DNA of 64,000 nucleotides, taken from Cellulomonas fulva (GTDB taxonomy: Bacteria; Actinomycetota; Actinomycetes; Actinomycetales; Cellulomonadaceae). Location of the stretch: assembly GCF_018531375.1 (NCBI RefSeq), contig NZ_JAHBOH010000001.1, positions 2,976,001 to 3,040,000 on the forward strand, in the 5' to 3' direction. Positions 8,224 through 17,069 of this stretch are shown here, in pieces (the stretch's first letter is position 1; each line of letters opens with the position of its first letter). The position numbers and the translations under genes are program-made. The notes below the pieces were generated by a model that did not search any database, was not told where the DNA came from, and was given only the letters and a program-made list of their open reading frames with translations.

Positions 8224-11200
8224 CGATGATCGACTCGCTCTTCGGCCTGATCCCGGCGGCCTCGACCGGGCAGCAGTGGGTCGCCCGCGACCTGCAGCTG
8301 GTGAACTGGGGCGGGTACGACGGGCACCACCTGATCCGCCTCGCGTCGACCGCGACCTTGCTGTCCGGCGGCTCGGGATCGGGCAAGTCCACGCTGATGG
8401 ACGCCTACATCGCGCTCCTCATGCCGCACACCACGCCGTTCAACGGCGCCTCGAACGGCGGCGTCGTCGGGCGGCCCCGCGGCAAGGACCAGCGCAACAT
8501 CCTGTCCTACGCGCGCGGCAAGCTCGACGAGTCCCGCACCGAGGACGGCACACGCCAGACGGTGCTGCGCGGGGACGGCCGCGACACGTGGTCGGCGATC
8601 GCGATGACGTGGGTGGACCAGTCCGGCACGCAGCTCACCGCGGTGCGCGCCTGGTACGTGCCGGCCACCGCGCGCGTGCTCGAGGACGTGGTCGCGGTCC
8701 GCGCGACCGCCGACGGCCCGTTCGACCTGCGCGACCTCGAGCCTGCGGCGGCGCAGCGGTTCGGCCGCGCGGCAGTGGCCGCCACGGGTCTGACCTGCTT
8801 CGACACCGACCGTGAGCTGACGGCGCGCCTGCACTCGACCCTCGGCATCGGTGCGGCGGGCGACGGCAACAAGGCGGTCGCGCTGCTCGGGCGCATCCAG
8901 GCGGGCCAGCAGATCACCACGGTCGACGCCCTCTACAAGGCGATGGTGCTCGAGGAGCCGGACACGTTCGCGACGGCCGAGGCCGTGGTGGAGCAGTTCG
9001 ACAAGCTCAGCGGCACGCGCGAGCAGATGATCACGGCGCGTCAGCAGGTCAAGGCGCTCGAGCCGATCCGGCAGCACCGGGCGGACATCGAGGCCGCCGG
9101 TGAGCGCCTGCGGGTGATGGAGCAGATCGGCGGGTTCGACGAGCCCGCGTCGCCCGCGGCCCTGTGGAAGCACGGCCGCCGGCTCGACCTGCTGCGGGCC
9201 GCCGAGCAGGACCTGCAGCGGCGCCACCAGCAGGCCCGCGGCCTGGTGACCGAGACCCAGGCACGCGTGACCGCCGCGCGCGTCGAGCTCGACGGCGTCA
9301 AGGAGACCCTGTGGTCCTCCGGCGGGGACCGGCTCGCCACCGCCCAGCGCGAGCGCAAGGCCCTGGACGCCCGCCTCGACGACGTGCGGCGCGCGCGGGC
9401 GCGGCTCGACGAGGTGCTCGCCGCCCTGCCCGGCGAGCAGGTCGCGTCGCAGGCCGACCTCGTCGCCCTCGTCGGACGTGCGCACGCGGCCCTGCAGGAC
9501 ACCGACGCGAAGGCCACCGCGCGCGCCGCGCTCTTCGACGCGATGCAGGAGAAGAAGGAGGCGGCGGCGGACCTGACCGACCTGCGGGCGGAGCGCGCCG
9601 CGGTCGCACGGCGGCAGGACAACATCCCCGGCCCGTTGCACGCCGCGCGCGCCGCGCTGGCCCAGGCGGCCGGGCTCACCCCGGAGGACCTGCCCTTCGT
9701 CGCCGAGCTCGTCGAGGTCCGCACCGAGCACGAGCCGTGGCGCGGCGCGTTCAACCTGGCGCTGGGCGGGTTCGCGACGCTGATGCTCATCGACGTCGCC
9801 CACCTGCGGGCGTTCCGGGCCGCGATCGACGCGGTGCCGACTGCGCGCCGGATCCAGTTCGAGGGCGTGCCGACCGGGCTCACGGACGACGTGGGGCTCG
9901 ACGCGCGGACGCTGCCCGGCCGGCTGGACTACCGCTCCGGGCCGTTCACCGGCTGGGTGCGTGCCGAGCTCGCCCGCCGGTTCGCATACGTGTGCGTGGA
10001 CACGCCCGGGGAGCTCGCGCAGCACGCCAAGGCGCTGACCCGCGGGGGCCAGGTCTCGGAGGGCGCCCGCGGCGCGCACGGTGGTCAGAGCGGCGCCAAC
10101 GTCCTGGGCTTCACGAACGACCGTCGCCTGGCCGACCTGGACCGGCAGCTCGACCGCGCCGAGGAACGGCTGCGCTCCGCCGAGCGCCAGGTCACGGAAG
10201 CCGAGCGCGACCTGGACCGCCAGGACACGCGGCGGCGCGCGTTCGAGGCCGTCGTCGACCTCACCTGGGAGCAGGTCGACGTCGCGACCATCGAGGACGC
10301 GCAGGCACGGTGGGACCAGGTCGTCACCGACGTGACCTCGGGCAACCCGGAGGTCACGCGCCTGCAGCGGCGCGCCGACGAGCTCGACACGACGATCCAC
10401 GTGCTCACCGAGCAGCTCGGCCGGGCCAAGGGCAGCGTCGACGCGCTGGCCGAGGCGTGGTCGACGGTCACCGACGACGTCGACGCCGCGCAGCGGGCGC
10501 TCGACGAGGCACGGGCAGACGCGCAGGAGGACGCGCAGGACGATGCGCAGGAGGACGCGCACGCGGACCGCACGCTCGTCGGACCCGAGCAGCGCGCCTA
10601 CCTCGAGCAGCTCCTGGGCGCGGGCGGCGACGCGACCGACGGGCAGCCCGCGGACGCCGCCGGGGCGCTGCGGGCGCTCGACGACGTGCTCGCGCGCGCG
10701 GGCGAGCTGCTCCGCGCGGACCGCCAGGCCGCCCAGCAGACCATCGGCGCGGCACGGGACGCGCTGCGGCGGACGTTCGAGACGTTCGTCGAGCGCTGGC
10801 CGGACCCGAACCTGGGCACCGACCCCGAGGCGTCGTTCGGCGACTTCGAGCGCATCCTCGTCGAGCTCGAGACGAGCGGGCTGCACGAGCTCGAGGACGA
10901 GTGGCGGCGCAGCCTGCTGCGCCTGTCCGGCAACGACCTCACGGATCTGCACAGCGCCCTGGTGCGCTCCGTGCGCGAGATCAAGGAGCGCATCCGGCCC
11001 GTCAACGACATCCTCGCCGACCTGCCCTTCGCCGACGACCACCACCGCCTGCGGATCGACGCTCGCGACACCCAGTCGGCGGTCGTCGCCCGGTTCCGCA
11101 AAGAGCTCCGCGACCTGCGCGAGCTGCTGGCCACCGAGGCGACCGACGCCGAGCGGGAGCGCCGCTACCTGCGCATGGCGAAGGTGATCGACCGGATCCG

Positions 11201-11642
11201 GCGGACCGCTCCGGACCACGCCGACCTGGTCGACGTGCGCCGGCACGTGCGCCTGTCGGCGGAGAAGATCGACCTCGACGGCCACCACGTCGCGCTGTAC
11301 GACCACATCGGCGAGAAGTCCGGCGGCGAGTCGCAGGAGCTCGTCGCGTTCATCGTCGGCGCCGCCCTGCGCTACCAGCTCGGCGACGCCGGCGCCGAGC
11401 GCCCCCGGTACGCCCCGGTGTTCTTGGACGAGGCCCTCATCAAGGCCGACGCGCGGTTCACCGGCCGGGCCGTCGGCGCCTGGCGCGGACTCGGCTTCCA
11501 GCTCGTCATCGGTGCGCCGAACGACAAGTTCAGCGCGCTCGAGCCGCACGTGGACCTCAAGTACGTCGTCCTCAAGGACGCCACGGGCCGTTCCCGCACC
11601 AAGCCGATCGCGGGCGTCTCCGCGGAGCCGCCGACAGCGTGA
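8220..11642 (+). CDS. jetC: JetC / MksB-like SMC ATPase
   Basis: A protein of 1140 residues with SMC architecture. The Walker A is GGSGSGKST (residues 50-58). Long coiled coils flank a hinge-like centre (about 440-640). The C-terminal head carries the signature KSGGESQE (about 1033) and Walker [10 protein letters not shown] (about 1067) with the catalytic Glu. This matches JetC, the MukB/MksB-like motor of Wadjet, which extrudes DNA loops. An acidic repeat ([15 protein letters not shown], bases 10519-10563) sits in the second coiled coil. Start is GTG 8220, overlapping the jetB stop; ATG 8226 is an alternative. Downstream, a Toprim nuclease gene (jetD/mksG) would be expected, but a luciferase-like oxidoreductase begins after only 28 bases. 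Confidence 0.9.
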   Translation: MTMIDSLFGLIPAASTGQQWVARDLQLVNWGGYDGHHLIRLASTATLLSGGSGSGKSTLMDAYIALLMPHTTPFNGASNGGVVGRPRGKDQRNILSYARGKLDESRTEDGTRQTVLRGDGRDTWSAIAMTWVDQSGTQLTAVRAWYVPATARVLEDVVAVRATADGPFDLRDLEPAAAQRFGRAAVAATGLTCFDTDRELTARLHSTLGIGAAGDGNKAVALLGRIQAGQQITTVDALYKAMVLEEPDTFATAEAVVEQFDKLSGTREQMITARQQVKALEPIRQHRADIEAAGERLRVMEQIGGFDEPASPAALWKHGRRLDLLRAAEQDLQRRHQQARGLVTETQARVTAARVELDGVKETLWSSGGDRLATAQRERKALDARLDDVRRARARLDEVLAALPGEQVASQADLVALVGRAHAALQDTDAKATARAALFDAMQEKKEAAADLTDLRAERAAVARRQDNIPGPLHAARAALAQAAGLTPEDLPFVAELVEVRTEHEPWRGAFNLALGGFATLMLIDVAHLRAFRAAIDAVPTARRIQFEGVPTGLTDDVGLDARTLPGRLDYRSGPFTGWVRAELARRFAYVCVDTPGELAQHAKALTRGGQVSEGARGAHGGQSGANVLGFTNDRRLADLDRQLDRAEERLRSAERQVTEAERDLDRQDTRRRAFEAVVDLTWEQVDVATIEDAQARWDQVVTDVTSGNPEVTRLQRRADELDTTIHVLTEQLGRAKGSVDALAEAWSTVTDDVDAAQRALDEARADAQEDAQDDAQEDAHADRTLVGPEQRAYLEQLLGAGGDATDGQPADAAGALRALDDVLARAGELLRADRQAAQQTIGAARDALRRTFETFVERWPDPNLGTDPEASFGDFERILVELETSGLHELEDEWRRSLLRLSGNDLTDLHSALVRSVREIKERIRPVNDILADLPFADDHHRLRIDARDTQSAVVARFRKELRDLRELLATEATDAERERRYLRMAKVIDRIRRTAPDHADLVDVRRHVRLSAEKIDLDGHHVALYDHIGEKSGGESQELVAFIVGAALRYQLGDAGAERPRYAPVFLDEALIKADARFTGRAVGAWRGLGFQLVIGAPNDKFSALEPHVDLKYVVLKDATGRSRTKPIAGVSAEPPTA

Positions 11643-11670
11643 TCCCCGCGGCCGACCTACGGTGGGTCGT

Positions 11671-12447
11671 ATGACCTTTCCTGTGCGCATCGGTGTCCAG
11701 CTCCAGCCCCAGCACGCCGACTACGGCCAGATCCGCGACGCGGTGCGCCGCGCCGAGGACCTGGGCGTCGACGTGATCTTCAACTGGGACCACTTCTTCC
11801 CGCTCAGCGGCGACCCCGACGGCAAGCACTTCGAGTGCTGGACCATGCTCGGCGCGTGGGCCGAGCAGACCGAGCGGGTCCAGATCGGCGCGCTCGTCAC
11901 CTGCAACTCCTACCGGAACCCGGAGCTGCTCGCGGACATGGCGCGGACGGTCGACCACATCAGCGGCGGGCGGCTGCTCCTCGGCATCGGTGCCGGCTGG
12001 TTCGAGAAGGACTACGACGAGTTCGGGTACGAGTTCGGCACCGCGGGTGGGCGCATCGCGGACCTCGCCGCGGCGCTCCCCCGCATCAAGGCCCGGTGGG
12101 CGCGGTCCAACCCGCTGCCGACGCGGGACATCCCGGTGCTGATCGGCGGCGGGGGTGAGCGCAAGACCCTGCGCGTCGTCGCCGAGCACGCCGACGTCTG
12201 GCACACGTTCGGCGACGCCGAGACCCTGGCGCGCAAGAGCGGGATCCTCGACGAGCACGGCGCGGCCGTGGGCCGGGACACGGCGAGCCTCGTCGAGCGC
12301 TCCGTCGGCGTCTCGGCGCCGCCGAGCGAGCAGTCGCCCGCCCTCCTCGAGGCCGGGGCGACGCTGTTCACCGTCGGCGTCTCCGGGCCGGACTACGACC
12401 TCTCGCTCGTCGAGCAGTGGGTGGCCTGGCGCGACGCCCGCGGCTGA
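11671..12447 (+). CDS. LLM-class flavin (probably F420)-dependent oxidoreductase
   Basis: A protein of 258 residues with the luciferase-like monooxygenase TIM barrel: RIGVQLQPQHADYGQIRDAVRRAEDLGVDVIFNWDHFFP, LGAWAEQTERVQIGALVTCNSYRNPELLADMARTVDHISGGRLLLGIGAGW and PVLIGGGGERKTLRVVAEHADVW are diagnostic. It is somewhat shorter than typical members (about 280-340 residues) because the C-terminal part is compact. The close sequence style of F420-dependent actinobacterial members suggests F420 as cofactor, but FMN cannot be excluded. The substrate is unknown. It follows jetC by 28 bases on the same strand and may be read through from that operon, although nothing links it functionally. Confidence 0.85.
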   Translation: MTFPVRIGVQLQPQHADYGQIRDAVRRAEDLGVDVIFNWDHFFPLSGDPDGKHFECWTMLGAWAEQTERVQIGALVTCNSYRNPELLADMARTVDHISGGRLLLGIGAGWFEKDYDEFGYEFGTAGGRIADLAAALPRIKARWARSNPLPTRDIPVLIGGGGERKTLRVVAEHADVWHTFGDAETLARKSGILDEHGAAVGRDTASLVERSVGVSAPPSEQSPALLEAGATLFTVGVSGPDYDLSLVEQWVAWRDARG

Positions 12448-12499
12448 CCGGTCGCCTGGCGCGAGTCGGAGGGCCTGACGGGTCCCCGGCGGCTGGCCG

Positions 12500-13117
12500 T
12501 CAGTCGGTCGAGGCGCCGGGGACCTTGTCGGCGACATCGTCGTAGGACTGCGCCACGGGCGCGGCACCCACCGCGTACCGCAGGCGGACGACGCCCGTCG
12601 GGTACGTCTCCGAGCCCAGCAGTCGCAGGTGGGCTGCGGCATCGCCGCATTGCAGCAGACGGTCGCCCCCGCCGACCAGCACGGGGTGCACCAGCAGGCG
12701 GAGCTCGTCGAGCAGGCCGGCGGCGATGAGCTGCCTCACGACCGAGATCGAGCCCGGCACCAGGACCTTGCCGAGCACGGGGTCCGCCTGGAGCGCGGCC
12801 GCGGCCGTGAGAAGGTCCGGCGCCGCCTCGGCGTTGCGCCAGCCGAGGTCCTGGGTCCCGCGCGTCGCCACGACCTTGCGGGTGTCCCCGAGCGTCGTGG
12901 CAAACCCGGCGTCCTCACCGCCCGCCGCCTCGCGCCCGGGCCACGCGCCGGCGAACGAGTCGTAGGTGACGCGCCCGAGGAGCAGCACGTCGACGTCCTC
13001 GTAGTCCTCGCCGACCGCCGCGCCCATGTGCTCGTCGAAGTACGGGAAGTGCCACGCGGGGTCGACCTCGGCGACCCCGTCGAGCGAGATGAACAGCGTC
13101 GAGACGATCGTGGCCAT
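12500..13117 (-). CDS. Dihydrofolate reductase family protein (RibD C-terminal-like)
   Basis: A protein of 205 residues of the RibD_C/DHFR-like fold. Visible features are the N-terminal TLFISLDGVAEVDPAWHFPYFDEHM, the LLLGRVTYDSFAGAWPG motif, a nucleotide-binding TRKVVATRGTQDLGW, and the late KVLVPGSISVVRQLIAAGLLDELRLLVHPVLVGGGDRLL. Such proteins bind NADPH and reduce small substrates; they are common in actinobacteria with no assigned role and are not the folate-pathway enzyme. The start ATG 13117 has GGGGAG 6 bases upstream, in preference to the longer reading from 13168. It converges with the preceding LLM gene. Confidence 0.85.
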   Translation of the reverse strand: MATIVSTLFISLDGVAEVDPAWHFPYFDEHMGAAVGEDYEDVDVLLLGRVTYDSFAGAWPGREAAGGEDAGFATTLGDTRKVVATRGTQDLGWRNAEAAPDLLTAAAALQADPVLGKVLVPGSISVVRQLIAAGLLDELRLLVHPVLVGGGDRLLQCGDAAAHLRLLGSETYPTGVVRLRYAVGAAPVAQSYDDVADKVPGASTD

Positions 13118-13248
13118 CGTGGCTCCCCGGGTCGGTGCGGCGGCGGGCTCGTGCACGCTGAGGCGCACCGACGACGCTACCGGCCCCGACCGACACGGGT
13201 CCGGGCCAGCGCCTTGACCGACGCGGAGCCGGTCCGACGAGCGGCCGG

Positions 13249-15492
13249 TCAGGCGACCTCGTCCTCGGCCGCGGGAGCGATGTAGAAGTTGTCCCGGAAG
13301 AGCCCGGTCGGGTCGTAGCGCCGCTTGAGCTCGCGCAGGCGCGCCAGGTGGGCCGGCGGGAACGCGCGGGCCACCACGTCCGCACCCTCGTCGGACTCAA
13401 AGCTCAGGTACATGCCCTCGAGGTGCGGCTCGAGGCGGCGCCACCAGGTGTCGAGGCCCGACGCGCGGGTGCCCATCGCCGCGATGTTGAACGCGGCGTC
13501 CCGCCACGCGTACGCCGTCGCGTCCGTCGGCACGTCGGACACGGCCCCGCCGACCGCGCGGATCTGGAAGAAGTGCGCGGCCCCGGCGTCGAGCAGCGCG
13601 GTCGCCTCCGCCGCGAGCTCGGGCGTCAGGTGCCGGACCATGCCGGAGTGCGAGTGCGGCTCACCCTGCCCACGCTGCGGCCCCTCCTGGTGGAACGCCC
13701 CCATGATCTCGTCGTACCGCGCGAGCGCGACGGACTGGTCGAGCAGCGGCGCGACCGCCGCCACCGGGCCGAGCCGCTCGATGATCGTCTCGGGGTCGTC
13801 GGAGTCGACGACGAGCATGGCCTGGGCGTAGCGGGGCTGGCCCGGCCGCGTCGCGCCGAGGACCAGCTGGCCCGTGACGGACCGGTGCGAGGACTCGATC
13901 GCGGTCCCCCAGCGCACCAGCAGGTCGGTCAGGTCGCCGGCGTCGAGCACCAGCTGCGCGAAGCCGACCTGGCCGACGGGCGCGGCCTCGATCTCGACCG
14001 AGACCACGACACCGAAGTTGGCCCCCGCGCCGCGCATGCCCCAGAACAGGTCGACGTTCTCGTCGTCCGAGGCGCGCACCAGCGACCCGTCGGCGAGCAC
14101 GACGTCCATCGAGCGCACGCGGTCGATGGTCAGCCCGTGCTCGCGCGCGAACCAGCCGACGCCGCCGGCCGTCACGAGGCCCCCGACACCCACGCCGCCG
14201 TAGTCGCCGCTCGTGATCGCCAGGCCGTGCGGTGCGAGGCCGCGCGCGACGTCGATCCAGCGTGCGCCCGGACCCAGGCGCACGCGGCCGGTCGCCTCGT
14301 CGAGCACCGTCACCTCGTTCAGCGCGCTCACGTCGACGACGAGCCCGCCGTGGTTGACCGAGCGGCCCGAGATCCCGTGGCCCGCGCTGAGGAGCCCGAG
14401 CGGGAGGTCGCGGTGCCGGTCGGCGAACGCGATCGAATCGCGCACCTGGTCCACGGTCTGCGGCCGCAGCGCGAGCCCGGGCGCGCCTCCGCGCAGGTAC
14501 GACGAGGTGTAGCGGGCGTAGCCGCGGTCGCCGGGCTCGACCGCGTTCTCGACCAGCGACGCGGGCAGCTCGTCGTAGGCGATCCCCGGCAGCCGCTGCG
14601 CGAGCGCGACGGCGTTGCGGACACGGCCGGCGGGCGCGGTCCCGCGCGCCGAGCGCTCCCGGGCGACACGCTCCCGGACGTCCGGCATCACGTCGCCGGC
14701 GAACCGCTCGAGCACGCGCGGGTCGTCCGCCGCGACGATGAACACGCTCACGCCGTCCTCGAGCGCGAGCTCGGCGATCTCGTCCGCCCCGAGCGGCCCG
14801 ATGTTGAGCAGCCGGGTGACCTCGCGCGGGTCGCGGCCGGCCGCCTGCGCAGCCTCGTCGATCGTCGCGTTGCCGCGCTGGAGGTCACCGGGCTGCAGGT
14901 AGCTCTGCGAGGGCAGCCAGCCGTCCGCCGAGCGTCCGATGAGGCGCAGCATCCGCGGCTTGAGCGCGCCCAGCCAGATCGGGATGTCGTGCGCGGGAGC
15001 GGGACCGCGCTTGGCGCCCGTGACGTGGTGGTGCTCGCCGCCGGCGCGCAGCGGGCCGCGCGCGTCGGCGTCCCAGATCCCCCGGATCACCTCGAGCGCC
15101 TCGCTGAGCGCGTCCACCCCCTGGCCCGGCGTGAGGCGGCCGCCACCCATGGCCTCGATGGCGTCCCAGAACGCGCCCGCGCCGAGGCCGAGGTTGACCC
15201 GGCCGCCCGAGAGCAGGTCGAGGCTCGCCGCCGAGCGCGCCAGGACCGCGGGCTGGCGCAGCGGCAGGTTCAGCACGTTGCCCGCGAGGCCGATCCGCTC
15301 CGTGCGGGCGGCCACCCAGGTCAGGAGCGTCCACGTGTCGTGGAACGACGGCTGATACGGGTGGTCCTGGAACGTGACCAGGTCGAAGCCGAGCTCCTCG
15401 CTGAGCTGGGCGAGCTTGACCGGCCGCTCGGGCGGCGCGTTGACGGGCGTGACGAACGTGCCGAAGCGCAGGGGGTGACCGTAGTCGGGCAT
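13249..15492 (-). CDS. Fusion of LLM oxidoreductase with FAD-binding BBE-type oxidoreductase
   Basis: One uninterrupted 747-residue frame joins two enzymes. Residues about 1-300 are a luciferase-like flavin oxidoreductase (GTFVTPVNAPPE, DLVTFQDHPYQPSF, LLSGGRVNLGLGAGAFWD, IPIWLGALKPRMLRLIGRSADGWLP). Residues about 320-747 are a vanillyl-alcohol-oxidase-type FAD domain (LSAGHGISGRSVNHGGLVVDVSALN, with a His where covalent FAD is often attached; GVGVGGLVTAGGVGWFAREHGL) ending in a BBE motif (RRYDPTGLFRDNFYI). No stop or frame change lies at the junction, so the fusion is real in this sequence. It could pass electrons or product between two flavin sites. It faces the HxlR regulator across 65 bases holding GTAAG/CTTAC repeats. 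The substrate is unknown. Confidence 0.87.
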   Translation of the reverse strand: MPDYGHPLRFGTFVTPVNAPPERPVKLAQLSEELGFDLVTFQDHPYQPSFHDTWTLLTWVAARTERIGLAGNVLNLPLRQPAVLARSAASLDLLSGGRVNLGLGAGAFWDAIEAMGGGRLTPGQGVDALSEALEVIRGIWDADARGPLRAGGEHHHVTGAKRGPAPAHDIPIWLGALKPRMLRLIGRSADGWLPSQSYLQPGDLQRGNATIDEAAQAAGRDPREVTRLLNIGPLGADEIAELALEDGVSVFIVAADDPRVLERFAGDVMPDVRERVARERSARGTAPAGRVRNAVALAQRLPGIAYDELPASLVENAVEPGDRGYARYTSSYLRGGAPGLALRPQTVDQVRDSIAFADRHRDLPLGLLSAGHGISGRSVNHGGLVVDVSALNEVTVLDEATGRVRLGPGARWIDVARGLAPHGLAITSGDYGGVGVGGLVTAGGVGWFAREHGLTIDRVRSMDVVLADGSLVRASDDENVDLFWGMRGAGANFGVVVSVEIEAAPVGQVGFAQLVLDAGDLTDLLVRWGTAIESSHRSVTGQLVLGATRPGQPRYAQAMLVVDSDDPETIIERLGPVAAVAPLLDQSVALARYDEIMGAFHQEGPQRGQGEPHSHSGMVRHLTPELAAEATALLDAGAAHFFQIRAVGGAVSDVPTDATAYAWRDAAFNIAAMGTRASGLDTWWRRLEPHLEGMYLSFESDEGADVVARAFPPAHLARLRELKRRYDPTGLFRDNFYIAPAAEDEVA

Positions 15493-15535
15493 GCCGTCAG
15501 CATCCGCGCCGCGGGCGCGTCGACGCAACCGGTCA

Positions 15536-15560
15536 GTAAGGCACTTACGATGGGTAAGTG
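15536..15560. promoter_or_regulatory. HxlR-type operator, three alternating half-sites
   Basis: GTAAG (15536-15540), CTTAC (15544-15548) and GTAAG (15554-15558) form two overlapping inverted repeats. The second extends to CACTTAC-N5-GTAAGTG (15542-15560). The site covers the GTG start of the HxlR gene and lies 44 bases before the divergent fusion gene, so one protein could control both. Confidence 0.6.
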
Positions 15561-15941
15561 AGTACGACGAGCCTGCCCTCCCAGCCCACCGCCCCCGCGA
15601 CGCACACGGTCGAGCCCTGGCACCTCATCGACGACGACGAGTGCCGCCGCGCCTCGCGCGTGCTCGAGCTCGTCGGGCGCCGCTGGAGCAGCAGCATCCT
15701 GTTCGCGATCGCCCGCGGGGCCCGCCGGTTCGGCCAGGTGCTCGCCTCGGTCGCCGGGCTGTCCGACCGCATGCTCGCGGTGCGGCTCAAGGAGCTCGAG
15801 CGTGCGGAGCTCGTCGTACGGCTCGTCGAGCCCACCACGCCGGTGAGCGTGCGGTACGAGCTCACGCCTCGCGGCCGCGAGCTCGTCGAGGCGATGCAGC
15901 CCCTGGTCCGGTACGGCCAGCGGTGGGCCACCGGCCGCTGA
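15558..15941 (+). CDS. HxlR-family transcriptional regulator
   Basis: A protein of 127 residues with the winged-helix HxlR domain: [82 protein letters not shown]. This is the classical W-(S/T)-ILF, F-x-x-(L/I)-x-(G)-(I/L)-(S)-x-(R/K)-(M/V)-L and R-YELT-x-G pattern. Known relatives respond to reactive electrophiles, quinones or formaldehyde and regulate an adjacent oxidoreductase. The genetic layout here, divergent to a flavoenzyme fusion with a palindromic site over the start codon, fits that model. The GTG start at 15558 lies inside the proposed operator, predicting autorepression. Confidence 0.9.
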   Translation: MSTTSLPSQPTAPATHTVEPWHLIDDDECRRASRVLELVGRRWSSSILFAIARGARRFGQVLASVAGLSDRMLAVRLKELERAELVVRLVEPTTPVSVRYELTPRGRELVEAMQPLVRYGQRWATGR

Positions 15942-15981
15942 CCAGCCACTGAACAGCCACTGACCAGCCGCTGGACCGCCG
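15938..15981. repeat. Four tandem 11-nt units
   Basis: Units CTGACCAGCCA, CTGAACAGCCA, CTGACCAGCCG and CTGGACCGCCG run from the stop codon of the HxlR gene into the following gap. Nothing else is visible in this 96-base gap except the ribosome site of the next gene. Confidence 0.75.
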
Positions 15982-16037
15982 CTCGCCCAGGGCGTTCGCC
16001 GCGCGGCCCCACCGGTCAACCGGTAGGAAGGTGCGTC

Positions 16038-17069
16038 ATGACCTTGGTCGGACTGCACCACTCGCACGAGCAGGTCCACCCCGGCACGCTGCTCGCCATC
16101 GCCCAGCAGGCGCAGGACGCGGGCTTCGACGCCGCCATGTGCTCGGACCACTGGGCGCCCTGGAGCGCGACGCAGGGCCACTCGGGCTTCGCCTGGTCCT
16201 GGCTCGGCGCCGCCATGGCGACGACGACCCTGCCGTTCGGGGTGGTCAACGCCCCGGGGCAGCGGTACCACCCGGCGGTGATCGCGCAGGCTGCCGCGAC
16301 GCTGGCCGCGATGTTCCCCGGCCGGTTCTGGGTCGCGCTCGGCTCGGGCGAGAACATGAACGAGCACATCACCGGCGACGGCTGGCCCGCCAAGCACGTC
16401 CGCGACGCCCGCCTGCGCGAGTGCGTCGAGGTGATCCGCGCGCTGCTCGCCGGCGAGGAGGTCACGCACGACGGGCTCGTCACGGTCGACCGCGCACGCC
16501 TGTGGACGCTGCCGGACGAGCCGCCGCTGCTCGTCGGACCCGCCGTCACCCCCGCGACCGCGCGCTCGCACGCCGCGTGGGCGGACGGGCTGGTCACGGT
16601 GAACCAGGACCCGGCCGTCCTGCGGGAGGTCGTCGACGCCTACCGCGACGCGGGCGGGCGCGGCTCGGTCGCGCTGCAGGTGCACGTCTCCTGGGCGCAC
16701 GACGAGGCGACCGCGCTGGGCCTCGCGCGCGAGCAGTGGGCCAGCGGGGTGTTCGGGCCGCCCGTCGCGTGGGACCTCGACACGCCCGAGGCCTTCGACA
16801 CGCTCACCAAGCACGTGTCCGACGACGCGATCCGCGGCTCCGTCCTCGTCGAGCACGATCCTGCCCGGCTCCTCGACCGGCTCGCGGCGCTCGTCGGGAT
16901 CGGCTTCGACGCCGTCTACCTCCACCAGGTCGCGACCGACACGCGGCCGGACGACGAGAAGCACGACGCGGCGGCGGCGACCGCGACCCCGCCGTCCGTC
17001 GGCCTGGAGGCGTTCGTCGAGATGGCGGGCGCCCACCTGGTCCCGCAGTTGCGGGAGGTGGGGGCGTGA
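16038..17069 (+). CDS. LLM-class flavin oxidoreductase, non-F420 type, paired with GH13
   Basis: A protein of 343 residues with a luciferase-like TIM barrel: LVGLHHSHEQVHPGTLLAIAQQAQDAGFDAAMCSDHWAPWS, PFGVVNAPGQRYHPAVIAQAAATLAAMFPGRFWVALGSGENMNEHITGDGWP, LLVGPAVTPATARSHAAWADGLVTV. The GSGENMNEH region and overall layout resemble the group I know as TIGR03885, thought to use FMN rather than F420 and recurrently found beside trehalose-synthase-like amylases. That pairing is seen here: the stop codon overlaps the GTG of the GH13 gene (GTGA), implying translational coupling. AGGAAGG lies before the ATG. The substrate is unknown. Confidence 0.85.
   Translation: MTLVGLHHSHEQVHPGTLLAIAQQAQDAGFDAAMCSDHWAPWSATQGHSGFAWSWLGAAMATTTLPFGVVNAPGQRYHPAVIAQAAATLAAMFPGRFWVALGSGENMNEHITGDGWPAKHVRDARLRECVEVIRALLAGEEVTHDGLVTVDRARLWTLPDEPPLLVGPAVTPATARSHAAWADGLVTVNQDPAVLREVVDAYRDAGGRGSVALQVHVSWAHDEATALGLAREQWASGVFGPPVAWDLDTPEAFDTLTKHVSDDAIRGSVLVEHDPARLLDRLAALVGIGFDAVYLHQVATDTRPDDEKHDAAAATATPPSVGLEAFVEMAGAHLVPQLREVGA

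Noticed and set aside
3345-11642. A single defence island combining the HNH protein and jetABC
   Set aside because: A HAD phosphatase on the opposite strand and a repeat region lie between them, DUF222/HNH proteins are general actinobacterial genes, and no shared regulation is visible.
11642-11671. Remnant of jetD after jetC
   Set aside because: Only 28 bases separate jetC from a complete luciferase-like gene, and no Toprim or DUF3322-like stretch is found in any frame nearby, so no fragment remains at this place.
15550-15561. ATG at 15550 as the HxlR start
   Set aside because: It reads only three codons before TGA; GTG 15558 is the start of the real frame.
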